From positions 1 to 43,921 of the forward strand of contig VBCG01000023.1 in NCBI GenBank assembly GCA_005881895.1: 43,921 nucleotides of DNA, read 5' to 3'. The translations under genes and the position numbers were made by a program. The notes beneath the pieces were generated by a model. The model saw only the letters and a list, made by a program, of their open reading frames with translations, made no database searches and was not told where the DNA came from. Below are positions 14,561 through 24,975 of the stretch, piece by piece (position 1 is the stretch's first letter; each line of letters opens with the position of its first letter). Source of the stretch: Betaproteobacteria bacterium (lineage in GTDB: Bacteria; Pseudomonadota; Gammaproteobacteria; Burkholderiales; Casimicrobiaceae).

Positions 14561-15916
14561 CTAGGCTTTGCCTTCTTTGAACATGGCCGGTTCGAGCCGG
14601 TGGCGCTGCAGCAGCTTGTAGAACTCCGTGCGGTTGCGCTTCGCAAGCTGCGCCGCCTGCGTGACGTTTCCCCCGGTTATCTTGAGAAGCCGCGCGAGGT
14701 AATCGCGTTCGAATGTTTTGCGCGCCTCTTCGAACGGCACCAGCGCGGCGGCGTCTTCCTTGAGCGCCTTCTGGACGAGCGACGCCGGGATGACGGGCGT
14801 CGGCGTCAAAGCGACCGCCTGCTCGAGCAGGTTCAAAAGTTGCCGCACATTGCCCGGCCAGGGTGCCGCAACCAGCGACGCCATCGCATCGGGCGCCAAC
14901 GTCGGCGCGGGCTTGCGATAACGCTCCGACAAATTGCGCAGAATGTGGGCCGCCAGAAGTGGGATGTCCTCGCGGCGCTGCGACAGCGACGGCAGGTGCA
15001 GCGAAACGACGTTCAGCCGGTAATAAAGATCTTCGCGGAAACGCCCGCTCGCCCGCTGTTCCTCGAGATCGCGATGAGTGGCCGATATCACGCGCACGTC
15101 CACGGGTATCGCCTGGGTCGATCCGACAGGTCTCACTTCGCTTTCCTGCAACACCCGCAACAACTTGACTTGCAACGGGAGCGGCATATCACCGATTTCG
15201 TCCAGGAACAACGTGCCGCGGTCGGCCGCTTGAAAAAGCCCCTTATGCGCGGCAATCGCGCCCGTGAACGCGCCGCGTGCATGCCCGAACAGCTCCGATT
15301 CGAGCAGCTCCGCTGGAATCGCGCCGCAATTTACCCCGACGAAAGGCTTTTCGCGACGTGAACTTGCCCGATGAATCGCCCGCGCGAGCAACTCCTTCCC
15401 GGTGCCCGAATCGCCATAGATCAGCACGCTCGCGTCGGAGTCGGCGACGAGCCGGGCCTGCCGCAACAAGTCCTCCATCTTCGGACTGCGCGTGATGATG
15501 CCTTCGCGCCACGCAGTCGCTTCGCTGTCGCCGACCGCGACGTCATCGCCGGACAGTTTGAGGGCGGCGGCAACTTTCTGAAGGAGATCCTGGCTGTCGA
15601 ACGGCTTCGTGAGGAAGGCGAATACGCCGCGTTGTGTCGCGTTGACGGCATCGGGAATCGTGCCGTGCGCGGTGAGAATGATGACCGGCATCGCCGGATG
15701 CTGCCGATGGATCGCCTCGAACAGCTGCAGCCCGTCGATGCCCGGCATCCGCATGTCGGTAATTACCGTTCCCGGACGAGCGATCGCGAGTGCCGCCAGC
15801 GCTGTCTCGCCGCTGTCCGCCGTGCGAACGCGATAGCCAGCCGACATGAGCCGGAGGCTGATCAACCGGAGCAGATCAGGATCGTCGTCGACGAGCAGAA
15901 TGTCGCCGGTGTTCAT
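14561..15916 (-). CDS. glrR: Sigma54-dependent response regulator, GlrR/QseF type
   Basis: Two-component activator of RpoN promoters (451 residues). The receiver domain (1-120) has the acidic pocket at D10-D12, phospho-acceptor Asp54 in VITDMRMPG and Lys104 in LTKPFD. The AAA+ domain (about 140-370) has Walker A GDSGTGKE (168-175), the sigma54-contact loop GAFTGA (215-220), Walker B LFLDEIGD and the arginine region FREDLYYRLNVVSLHLPSL. The C-terminal Fis-type helix-turn-helix includes GGNVTQAAQLAKRNRTEFYKLL. It is the third gene of an operon with a lipoprotein and the sensor kinase, the same order as E. coli glrK-qseG-glrR. A matching binding motif and an RpoN promoter lie directly downstream. 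Confidence 0.93.
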   Translation of the reverse strand: MNTGDILLVDDDPDLLRLISLRLMSAGYRVRTADSGETALAALAIARPGTVITDMRMPGIDGLQLFEAIHRQHPAMPVIILTAHGTIPDAVNATQRGVFAFLTKPFDSQDLLQKVAAALKLSGDDVAVGDSEATAWREGIITRSPKMEDLLRQARLVADSDASVLIYGDSGTGKELLARAIHRASSRREKPFVGVNCGAIPAELLESELFGHARGAFTGAIAAHKGLFQAADRGTLFLDEIGDMPLPLQVKLLRVLQESEVRPVGSTQAIPVDVRVISATHRDLEEQRASGRFREDLYYRLNVVSLHLPSLSQRREDIPLLAAHILRNLSERYRKPAPTLAPDAMASLVAAPWPGNVRQLLNLLEQAVALTPTPVIPASLVQKALKEDAAALVPFEEARKTFERDYLARLLKITGGNVTQAAQLAKRNRTEFYKLLQRHRLEPAMFKEGKA

Positions 15917-15934
15917 GGGAGGTATTCCATCGCG

Positions 15935-16672
15935 TCAGCGTCCACTTCCGCCGGCCCCGCCGCCGCCGCCGCCACCGCCACCGCTACGCACGCGATCGCG
16001 CATCAAGCTCCTTTCCATCTCACGCAACGCTTCAAGCTTCTGGATCACCTTGTCGGCCTTTTGCTGTTCGTCGTGGACGGCTTTTTGTCGCTCGGTCACC
16101 TGCGCCTGCAGCACCGCTGCAAGCTGCTTGATCGGCGTCGGTCCGGGGTCACTTTTCGCCACGTTTTCGAATAGCTGCAACGCGCGTTGATCGTCCGCCG
16201 GCGTCGCTCGAACCATCGTATAGAGCACGGCAAGGCGCACCCGATTCGCGTCGGAGCGCTGGCGCCCCAGGGCAGCCGAGGCGTTCGCGAGCTCTCGACG
16301 CAGGTCATCGACGGACATTCCGCCGTAACGCTGAAGATCGGCGAGGAGCGCGAGCAACTGCTGGTCCTCGGTCGGCTCAGCCGGCGGCGCCGGCGGCGCG
16401 GCAAACGCTGCAACGTTCGTGGGCGGCTCCCGCAACGGCTCCGGCGGGACCGCAAGCGGTTGGGATGTCGGTCGTTCCGGCGGCGAGGCGGGCGGTGGTG
16501 GAGGCTCGACGGGATCGATCGGCGGCGCCTCCGCGGCCGGCGTCATCGGCAAAATGGTCACCGACTCTGGCTCGTACTGCTCCTGTGGCGTCAATACGAC
16601 GGTGGGTTTCGTCGCGCAGCCGGCCATGAATACCGTGATCAATACCGCAAGCAGCACACGGCGAGCCGTCAT
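15935..16672 (-). CDS. Lipoprotein of the glrKR operon (QseG-like position)
   Basis: Predicted lipoprotein of 245 residues: signal peptide MTARRVLLAVLITVFMAGC with the lipobox ending at Cys19. A long Pro/Glu/Ala-rich linker (about 45-110) leads to a helical domain (DQQLLALLADLQRYGGMSVDDL, VRLAVLYTMV) and a coiled coil (QKAVHDEQQKADKVIQKLEALREM). The C-terminal tail is almost pure glycine. The ATG at 16672 overlaps the TGA of the kinase gene (ATGA), so translation is probably coupled. In enterobacteria the gene in this slot, qseG, encodes an outer-membrane lipoprotein that modulates the kinase. I infer the same role from position and architecture, not from clear sequence identity. Confidence 0.75.
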   Translation of the reverse strand: MTARRVLLAVLITVFMAGCATKPTVVLTPQEQYEPESVTILPMTPAAEAPPIDPVEPPPPPASPPERPTSQPLAVPPEPLREPPTNVAAFAAPPAPPAEPTEDQQLLALLADLQRYGGMSVDDLRRELANASAALGRQRSDANRVRLAVLYTMVRATPADDQRALQLFENVAKSDPGPTPIKQLAAVLQAQVTERQKAVHDEQQKADKVIQKLEALREMERSLMRDRVRSGGGGGGGGGAGGSGR

Positions 16673-18153
16673 TTGATGCCCGCCAACGTCACCGGCTTGG
16701 CGGCTGCGCTCTTCACCGAAAATGCGCCGGCCGCTAACGGCAGCGAAAGACGAAACCACGCGCCGTGTTTGCCGTCCGATCGCTGCAAAAGTTCGATGCG
16801 CCCGCCGTGCACGACTGCGTATTCGCGTGCGATCGCGAGCCCAAGGCCGGATCCTTTGACGCGGCCTTCGGCAGGCGCAGGTCCCTGGTAGAACGAATCG
16901 AAAATGCGCTCGCGATCGTCGAGCGCGACGCCGGGTCCTTCGTCGACGACGTCGAGAATCGCGTTCGACGCCTCGGTGCTAACGCGCAGCTCGATCGCGC
17001 CGGAGCGCGGCGAATATTTGATCGCGTTGGACACGAGGTTATCGACGACCGTGCGAATCTTCTCGGCGTCGCCAATGATGAGCGCCGGCTTGAGCTTCGT
17101 GTCGAACGAAATCATCCGCGCCAGCGCCGCCAGCTTTTGTTCGCGCAGCACGCGTGCAACGACGTCCGACAACGCGATCGGACCGAGCGTCACCGGTTCC
17201 ATCGCGCGGGTTTGATGATAGGCGAGCAGATCCTCGATCAGCTTCTGCAATTGCAGCGTGTTCTCGCGGACGATGCGGACGATATCCTGCTGCTCGGAAT
17301 TCAACTTGCCGCCGACGTTATCGCGAAGCAGCTCCGCACCTTCCCGAACGGCGGTAAGCGGCGTTTTCAATTCATGCGAGACGTGGCGCAGGAAGCGTGT
17401 CTGCTGTTGCTCGAGCTCGGACAGCCTTGCACGCAGCCATTCCAGCCGCTGACCCACATAGCGCAAATCCTGCGGGCCCGAAACGCGAATCGCATGCGTA
17501 AAGTCGGCGGTGCCCATTTGCCGAATCGCCTGATCGAGTTGCCGAATCGGCCGGGCGATCAGCACGGCAAACACGATCGCGAGCGCAATGGCAATCGCGA
17601 CGGTCGCGAGCCCGAACCAGAACCACTTCTCGCGCCCGCGGCTCGCGGTTTCCTGCAGCCGCTCGATCGCGTGCTGCGTGAGTTGATTCGTGGCTGCCGT
17701 CGCTTCACGTGTGCCGTCGACGAGCTTCGCGTATCCGTCGACGATTTGCGTGGCGATCTCGGGTGTACGCTTCGGTGACGTCAGGCTTTGATAGAGACGA
17801 TTCTCCTGGTCGGCGAGGTCATTGAGCGCCGCGATTTGCGACGGTTCCAGCGGCAGCGACGCGAGCTCCCGCGCCGCGACGCGGAAATCTTCACGCACGT
17901 GCGCGTAATCTTCGAGCAGCAAGTTGTCTTCGAGAATGAGGTGCTGGCGCGCAATGCGCTCGAGCGTCGCCGTCTGTTCGAACATCAGACGGCTCGTCCG
18001 CCCCGCTTGGGCCGCCTGCAGCACTTCCGTACCGGCCTGCGACGATAAGCGGTCGAGCGACAGGATCAATTCGGCGAGCGCGTAGACCAAGGGCAGGCTG
18101 ACCAGCAGGAAGCCCAGCAAGATGAACTTGAGGAACGAACGGGGGTAATACAC
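16669..18153 (-). CDS. glrK: Sensor histidine kinase, GlrK/QseE type
   Basis: Inner-membrane kinase of 494 residues. An N-terminal membrane segment (FLKFILLGFLLVSLPLVYALAEL) is followed by a helical periplasmic sensor region of about 145 residues. The second membrane segment (about 178-200) leads to HAMP (RPIRQLDQAIRQMGTADF). The dimerisation domain has phospho-acceptor His260 in RHVSHELKTPLTAVREG. The ATPase domain carries the N-box (DNLVSNAIKYS), G1 (DVVDEGPGV) and G2 (GSGLGLAIARE). It is first in the operon kinase-lipoprotein-regulator and is divergent from folA. E. coli GlrK/QseE reacts to envelope or hormone-like signals; the signal here is unknown. Confidence 0.92.
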   Translation of the reverse strand: MYYPRSFLKFILLGFLLVSLPLVYALAELILSLDRLSSQAGTEVLQAAQAGRTSRLMFEQTATLERIARQHLILEDNLLLEDYAHVREDFRVAARELASLPLEPSQIAALNDLADQENRLYQSLTSPKRTPEIATQIVDGYAKLVDGTREATAATNQLTQHAIERLQETASRGREKWFWFGLATVAIAIALAIVFAVLIARPIRQLDQAIRQMGTADFTHAIRVSGPQDLRYVGQRLEWLRARLSELEQQQTRFLRHVSHELKTPLTAVREGAELLRDNVGGKLNSEQQDIVRIVRENTLQLQKLIEDLLAYHQTRAMEPVTLGPIALSDVVARVLREQKLAALARMISFDTKLKPALIIGDAEKIRTVVDNLVSNAIKYSPRSGAIELRVSTEASNAILDVVDEGPGVALDDRERIFDSFYQGPAPAEGRVKGSGLGLAIAREYAVVHGGRIELLQRSDGKHGAWFRLSLPLAAGAFSVKSAAAKPVTLAGIK

Positions 18154-18175
18154 GCTGGATCGGCAGCTGTCTCGC

Positions 18176-18193
18176 TATAATCCGCGCGATTAT
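18176..18193. promoter_or_regulatory. TATAAT box and palindrome in the glrK/folA divergent region
   Basis: A perfect TATAAT (18176-18181, plus strand) overlaps an inverted repeat ATAATC-N5-GATTAT (18177-18182 with 18188-18193). It could be the -10 of folA, but no good -35 lies 17 bp upstream. The palindrome may be an operator for either gene. Confidence 0.35.
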
Positions 18194-18253
18194 GACACTC
18201 TCACCCTACTCGCGACGCCCTGGAAACGATACGCGGCTCGCGATGCTTGAGCG

Positions 18254-18763
18254 ATGCCTGCCGCGATCCGACCGGTTTTCGCAGTGATCGCGGCGGTCGC
18301 GAGCAACGGCGTCATTGGCATCGACGGTCGGCTGCCATGGCGGCTCCCCGATGACCTGAAGCGGTTTCGCGCACTCACGAGCGGTCACACCATCATCATG
18401 GGACGCAGAACTTGGGAGTCGCTGCCGCATGCGCTGCCCGATCGCCAGAACATCGTCGTCACGCGAACGCCTGGCTATTTCGCGGACGGTGCCGAGACGG
18501 CGGGATCGTTAGCCGACGCGCTGCCGCGAGTCCATTGCCCGGCGCCGACGTTCTGCATCGGCGGCGGAGCGCTCTACCGCGATGCGCTGCTCCTCGCCGA
18601 CGCGCTATATATCACCGAGATCGATCGCGCGTTTACCGGCGACGCGACGTTTCCGCCGCTCGATCGCGACCGATGGCTCGAAGTCGATCGCGAGCCGCAT
18701 ACGCTCGACGGTCCTGATGGGTTTGATTACGCGTTCGTCACTTTTCGGCGAATCGATAGATAG
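18254..18763 (+). CDS. folA: Dihydrofolate reductase
   Basis: NADPH-dependent reduction of dihydrofolate to tetrahydrofolate, which restores the cofactor used by ThyA. The 169-residue protein has the typical order: FAVIAAVASNGVIGIDGRLPWRLPDDLKRFRALT (with the active-site LPW and D-D-L), IIMGRRTWESLP for NADPH binding, the GGGALYRDAL loop and a C-terminal strand YAFVTFRR. The ATG at 18254 has only a weak ribosome binding site. Separation from thyA by the glrKR cluster is unusual. Confidence 0.96.
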   Translation: MPAAIRPVFAVIAAVASNGVIGIDGRLPWRLPDDLKRFRALTSGHTIIMGRRTWESLPHALPDRQNIVVTRTPGYFADGAETAGSLADALPRVHCPAPTFCIGGGALYRDALLLADALYITEIDRAFTGDATFPPLDRDRWLEVDREPHTLDGPDGFDYAFVTFRRIDR

Positions 18764-18804
18764 CGCCGCCCGGTAACATTCTCGCGTTGGCGAGGGAGAC
18801 AACG

Positions 18805-19377
18805 ATGTCTGAAGATACGTTTCACGTCCACGGCCCGCACGACCACGAGCTAGAGCATGCCGCGCATTCCCGCGATCCGTTTGCCGGTCGCATCGCGGTC
18901 ATGACGGCGATCTTCGCGACGGTCGGCGCGCTGTTCGGCTACATGAGCGGTGCGACGCAAAACGACGCGCTGCTCTACAAGAACGACGCCGCGATCAAGA
19001 AGACCGAAGCGTCCGATCAGTGGAATTTCTATCAGGCGAAGAGCAGCAAGCAAAACTTGGCCGAGCTCGGCGCCGTACTGGCGTCCGCCGACCAAAGCGA
19101 GAAGTTCCGCTCGGAAGCCAAGCGCTACGCGGACGAAAAAGCCGACATCATGAAAGAAGCGAAAAAATTCGAGGAGCAGGCCAAGGCGTCGGAGACCAAA
19201 AGCGAAGCATCGATGCACGTCCATCATCGATGGGCTCAAGCGACAACGCTCATTCAGATCGCCATTGCGCTCGCCGCGATCACGCTTCTGACGCGCGACA
19301 GTCGGCTCAAATATTTCAGTTATGCGGTCGCGGCCGTGTCGCTCGCGCTGGGCGCGCTGGCGACGCTGCACATCTGA
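18805..19377 (+). CDS. DUF4337 family membrane protein
   Basis: A 190-residue protein of unknown function. A His-rich N-terminus (FHVHGPHDHELEHAAH) precedes a first membrane helix (RIAVMTAIFATVGALFGYMSG). The long charged helical region (about 55-130) contains the family-typical ALLYKNDAAIKKTEASDQWNFYQAKS. Two C-terminal membrane helices follow (TTLIQIAIALAAITLLT and YFSYAVAAVSLALGALATL). The ATG at 18805 follows a clear AGGGAG ribosome binding site; an in-frame TTG 18 bases earlier is less likely. It may be co-transcribed with folA, 41 bp upstream. Confidence 0.85.
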   Translation: MSEDTFHVHGPHDHELEHAAHSRDPFAGRIAVMTAIFATVGALFGYMSGATQNDALLYKNDAAIKKTEASDQWNFYQAKSSKQNLAELGAVLASADQSEKFRSEAKRYADEKADIMKEAKKFEEQAKASETKSEASMHVHHRWAQATTLIQIAIALAAITLLTRDSRLKYFSYAVAAVSLALGALATLHI

Positions 19378-19385
19378 GTACATCC

Positions 19386-20925
19386 TTACCAAATGCCGAT
19401 GTGAATGCCGTGCGGCCGGTGAGCGTCGGTGCCGTCGTCGACTTCGCGGCCGGAAACCGTTGTGCGGCGCTTGGCGCTGGCTAGCCAGTCGAATAACCGC
19501 GTTCGCATTTCGGCGATCACCTTATCGTGGCCCGATCGCGCGCCCAGGTCGCGAGACTCCGCGGGATCCGCTTCGAGATCGAAGAACTGCGGTCGCATTC
19601 CGAGCCAATGGATGTATTTCCAGCGCGACGTACGTACCATCCAGGCGCGGCATTCGCCCACGTCGCGTGCAAGGACACGCCGAGCGCGCCGATAGCTGTA
19701 ATCGAGCTCGCCGAAGGTCGCATCGCGCCAGTTGGCCGATCCTGACCCGCGCGTCAGCGGCAACAGCGAACGGCCTTCGACACGATGCGACGGCAGGGAA
19801 ATGCCCAGTGTTTCGAGAATCGTCGGCACGACGTCGACGCCTTCGACAAAACGCAACTCCGGTTTCCCGCGCGTCGTGTCCGCCTGCGGCGACGGATCGT
19901 AGAGCAGAAACGGGACCCGGACGATCTCGTCGTAGAAGAGCTCCTTCTCGCCGAGTCCGCGATCGCCGAGGAAATCGCCGTGATCGGACGTGAAAATGAT
20001 CAGCGTGTCGCGCAGCCGTCCGCCTTCATCCAGCGCCTTCAACACGCGTCCGAGATGATGGTCGATCTGCGCGGCGAGGCCCATGTAGGCCGGGCGCACA
20101 TGGCGCGCCACGTCTTCGCGCGCGAAGCTCTTGCATTCGTCGTGCTCGCGATAAGCCCGCACGACGGGATGCTCGTCGGCGGTGCCGTCCTCAGCGCCGT
20201 GCTGAATCGGACCGACGTCGCCGCCTCGATAGACGGCATGCCACGGCGCCGGCGCAACATACGGCCAATGCGGCTTGACGTACGACAGGTGCAGCACCCA
20301 CGGATTGTCGTGTTGGGCTCGAATCCACTCGAGCGCGCGATCGGTCATGTACGCTGTTTCAGAATGCTCCTCGCGTACGCGAGAAGGCAGGTGAACGTTA
20401 CGCATCTGCCAACCGGATACGATCCGCGCGTCCTCCTCCATTGCGATCACGTAATCGCTCCATGGATCGGCGCTTCGATAGCCGTGGGCGCGAAGATAAT
20501 CGGCATAGCCGGATTCCGGTCCTGGCGGCGTGTGCCCATCGTAGCGATCGAGCACGACGAAGCCGCCCTCGCGGAGCAACGCGCCGCGCTCGGATTCGAT
20601 CTCGATGCCGAAGCGATCGAGCGCTTCGTAATCCGGAAGCACGTGCGTCTTGCCGGCCAGCGTCGCGACGCGACCTGCCGCGCGCAAATAGTCGCCCAAC
20701 GTAAGCTCGGCCGCCGACAACGGAACGCGGTTCCACGTCGCGCCATGCGAGCTCATGTAGCGCCCGGTGTAGAACGACATCCGCGATGGACCGCACACGC
20801 CGGATTGGACGAACGCATTGTCGAAACGCACGCCACGCGCTGCCAGCGAATCGAGGTGCGGTGTATGCACGCGCCCGCCGTAGCACGACAGATGATCGCG
20901 ACAGCACGTTGCGAACCGAGCTCAT
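19386..20925 (-). pseudogene. Sulfatase family gene with a disrupted N-terminus
   Basis: The main frame (19386 to a GTG at 20870, 494 codons) encodes most of a type I sulfatase. It has the modified-residue motif CGPSR in QSGVCGPSRMSFYTGR (Cys converted to formylglycine in active enzymes), HLSYVKPHWPY and the metal-site segment FTSDHGDFLGDRGLGEK. What should come before is split. Upstream codons in the same frame still read DHLSCYGGRVHTPHLD, typical of the family. The ATG at 20925, however, opens MSSVRNVL in another frame. The usual segment between the two, LFIMxDQLR with a metal-ligand Asp, is missing. This fits a small out-of-frame deletion at about 20900-20908. The protein is probably inactive; a start at GTG 20870 would still lack the metal site. 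Confidence 0.7.
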
Positions 20926-20963
20926 CGATCGATGCCTTTCCAAACGATCAAGCCGCGAGACAC

Positions 20964-21003
20964 GAACGCGGCATTTCCGCGATAATGCTCACTTGCCGCG
21001 TTC
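20964..21003. promoter_or_regulatory. Inverted repeat and possible -10 upstream of tRNA-Leu
   Basis: GAACGCGGCA (20964-20973) and TGCCGCGTTC (20994-21003) are perfectly complementary and flank GATAAT (20981-20986), a possible -10 for the tRNA, with a weak GAGACA -35. The repeat may be an operator-like site or chance. Confidence 0.3.
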
Positions 21004-21033
21004 GGGCGTTTTTCCGTCCGGACTCGCACACCG

Positions 21034-21119
21034 GCCGGGGTGGCGGAATGGCAGACGCAGCGGACTCAAAATCCGCCGCTGGCAACAGCGTGAGGGTTCG
21101 ACTCCCTCTCCCGGCACCA
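21034..21119 (+). tRNA. tRNA-Leu(CAA)
   Basis: Complete class II tRNA of 86 nt with genome-encoded CCA. The acceptor stem pairs GCCGGGG with TCCCGGC. The anticodon stem GCGGA/TCCGC encloses the loop CTCAAAA, giving anticodon CAA for UUG codons. A long variable arm (CGCTGGCAACAGCG) and the T-arm GAGGG-TTCGACT-CCCTC complete it. Confidence 0.97.
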
Positions 21120-21223
21120 AGCATGTCGACCGACGACGGCCGCTGGACGCTACGTCCGGGTGACTGCGTTGTCAATGCCGGCGAGTCGTGAGTGAGACGG
21201 TGCCGCCTGAGATCGGACGCCGC

Positions 21224-22273
21224 ATGAAATTGACGCTGTCCGATTTCGATTACGCGCTTCCGCCTGATTTGATCGCACAAGCGCCGGCGGACGAGCGGAC
21301 GTCGAGCCGGCTCCTGCACGTCGCTGGCGACGCGTTCGCCGATTTGCACTTTCGCGATTTGCCCGAGCTTATTGCGCCGGGTGATCTCCTCGTGCTCAAC
21401 GACACGCGAGTGATCCGCGCACGGCTTATCGGCCGCAAGCCGACCGGCGGACGCGTCGAGGCGCTGATCGAGCGAATCGTCGATCGCAATGAGGCGTGGC
21501 TGCAGATCAAGGCGAGCCACATGCCGAAGATCGGGTCGTCGATCGACTTTGCCGGGCGGGCGACCGCAACGGTGGTTGCGCGGGACGAGCGTTTGTTCCG
21601 ACTGCGCTTCGACATCGACGAACCGCTTCTCGAATGGCTCGAGCGGCACGGCGAAGTGCCGTTGCCGCCTTACATCACGCGGCAGATCGGCGATGACGAT
21701 GCGCGTCGGTACCAAACCGTGTACGCGCGGTACGCCGGCGCAGTGGCAGCGCCCACAGCCGGCCTTCACTTCGACACATCGATGCTGGCGGCGCTCGCGC
21801 GGCGCGGCGTGGGAACAGCGTTCGTCACGCTCCACGTCGGCGCGGGCACATTCTCGCCCGTCGAATCCAAGAACCTTTCGCAGCATCGAATGCATGCCGA
21901 AAGATTTGATGTTCCGGCGACCACAGCTCAAGCGATCGCGATCACGCGTGCTCGCGGCGGACGTATTCTGGCTGTCGGGACGACGACGTTGCGGGCGCTC
22001 GAGTCTGCGGCCGACGCTGGCGGCGGCGTGCAGCCCCTGACCGGCGAGACACGCCTCTTCATCATCCCCGGATTCCGCTTCCGCGTCGTCGATCGCCTGC
22101 TCACCAATTTTCATCTGCCGAAGTCGACGCTGCTGATGCTCGTGTCGGCGTTCGCCGGAATGGAAACGGTTCGCCGCGCTTATCGACATGCGGTCGCCAA
22201 GCGGTACCGTTTCTTCAGCTACGGCGATGCAATGCTCATCGATCGGACAGACGGCGATTCGGCGAATGGATAG
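21224..22273 (+). CDS. queA: S-adenosylmethionine:tRNA ribosyltransferase-isomerase
   Basis: Converts 7-aminomethyl-deazaguanine in tRNA to epoxyqueuosine using the ribosyl part of SAM, two steps after Tgt acts. From the ATG at 21224 the 349 residues begin MKLTLSDFDYALPPDLIAQ. They carry the family blocks DLLVLNDTRVIRARLIGRK, GHGEVPLPPYI-type segment (RHGEVPLPPYI), GAVAAPTAGLHFDT, FVTLHVGAGTFSPV and LTNFHLPKSTLLMLVSAFAG. The open frame extends 12 codons upstream, outside the family pattern. queA and tgt are usually adjacent; here a terminator and a secreted-protein gene lie between them. Confidence 0.96.
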   Translation: MKLTLSDFDYALPPDLIAQAPADERTSSRLLHVAGDAFADLHFRDLPELIAPGDLLVLNDTRVIRARLIGRKPTGGRVEALIERIVDRNEAWLQIKASHMPKIGSSIDFAGRATATVVARDERLFRLRFDIDEPLLEWLERHGEVPLPPYITRQIGDDDARRYQTVYARYAGAVAAPTAGLHFDTSMLAALARRGVGTAFVTLHVGAGTFSPVESKNLSQHRMHAERFDVPATTAQAIAITRARGGRILAVGTTTLRALESAADAGGGVQPLTGETRLFIIPGFRFRVVDRLLTNFHLPKSTLLMLVSAFAGMETVRRAYRHAVAKRYRFFSYGDAMLIDRTDGDSANG

Positions 22274-22296
22274 TGTCGCCCACGGGCGACATTTTT
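22274..22296 (+). terminator. Rho-independent terminator after queA
   Basis: TGTCGCC/GGCGACA stem with a four-base loop, directly after the queA stop and followed by five T residues. It should separate queA from the genes downstream. Confidence 0.75.
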
Positions 22297-22457
22297 GGGC
22301 GCCAATCGGGCGAAAACCGCAACAATAGTCACGGGTCGACGCCTGCCAATCGTCATCTCTCTTGGCGAATAGCGTGGAAACCGCTACTCTTGCCACCGTC
22401 GCAATCGTTGCGGAAATCGGCCTCGCACCCGTCGCGCACGTCGAAGTCCGCATTTCC

Positions 22458-24456
<1,999 letters not shown>

Positions 24457-24626
24457 TTGGCGGCAGGCGATGGCGGGATCGAAGCAAGGTCCCGTGATAA
24501 TCTTTGGTTTTCAAAGGCATCGACCGGCACAATCACCCGCACGGATACGTCCTGTGCAGCCGGAATGAGCGCCGTTGCGGCGAGTCGTAATCGCAACGCA
24601 CTACGTTAGCCATCGGAGGAGCTTTC

Positions 24627-24953
24627 GTGTTCATCACCCCTGCCTACGCACAGGCTGCGAGCGGCGCGTCGCAGACCGACACGCTGCTCACGTTCTTGCC
24701 GATGATCGCGATCTTTGCCGTGTTCTATTTCATGTTGATCCGGCCGCAGCAGAAGAAGGCGAAGGAAACGCGCGCGATGCTCGAATCGCTCGAAAAGGGG
24801 AATGAAATCGTAACCGCCGGCGGCATCGTCGGCAGGATTACCAAGCTCACCGACCAATACGCGGTCGTCGAGGTTGCCAACGGCGTCGAGATGACGGTGC
24901 AACGCGGCGCCATCTCCCAACTGCTGCCCAAGGGCACGATCAAGTCATTGTGA
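24627..24953 (+). CDS. yajC: Sec translocase accessory subunit YajC
   Basis: Small inner-membrane partner of SecDF in the Sec holotranslocon (108 residues). One membrane helix (LLTFLPMIAIFAVFYFMLI) is followed by the family signature RPQQKKAKE. A cytoplasmic domain contains GNEIVTAGGIVGRITKL and VEMTVQRGAI. It starts at GTG with a strong GGAGGA ribosome binding site seven bases away. secD begins 22 bp after its stop. Confidence 0.96.
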   Translation: MFITPAYAQAASGASQTDTLLTFLPMIAIFAVFYFMLIRPQQKKAKETRAMLESLEKGNEIVTAGGIVGRITKLTDQYAVVEVANGVEMTVQRGAISQLLPKGTIKSL

Positions 24954-24975
24954 TTGCCGCACGGCGCTCCGTTCA

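Noticed and set aside
20994-21014. Hairpin followed by a T-run before the tRNA as a terminator
   Set aside because: No plus-strand gene ends there; the upstream sulfatase runs the other way.
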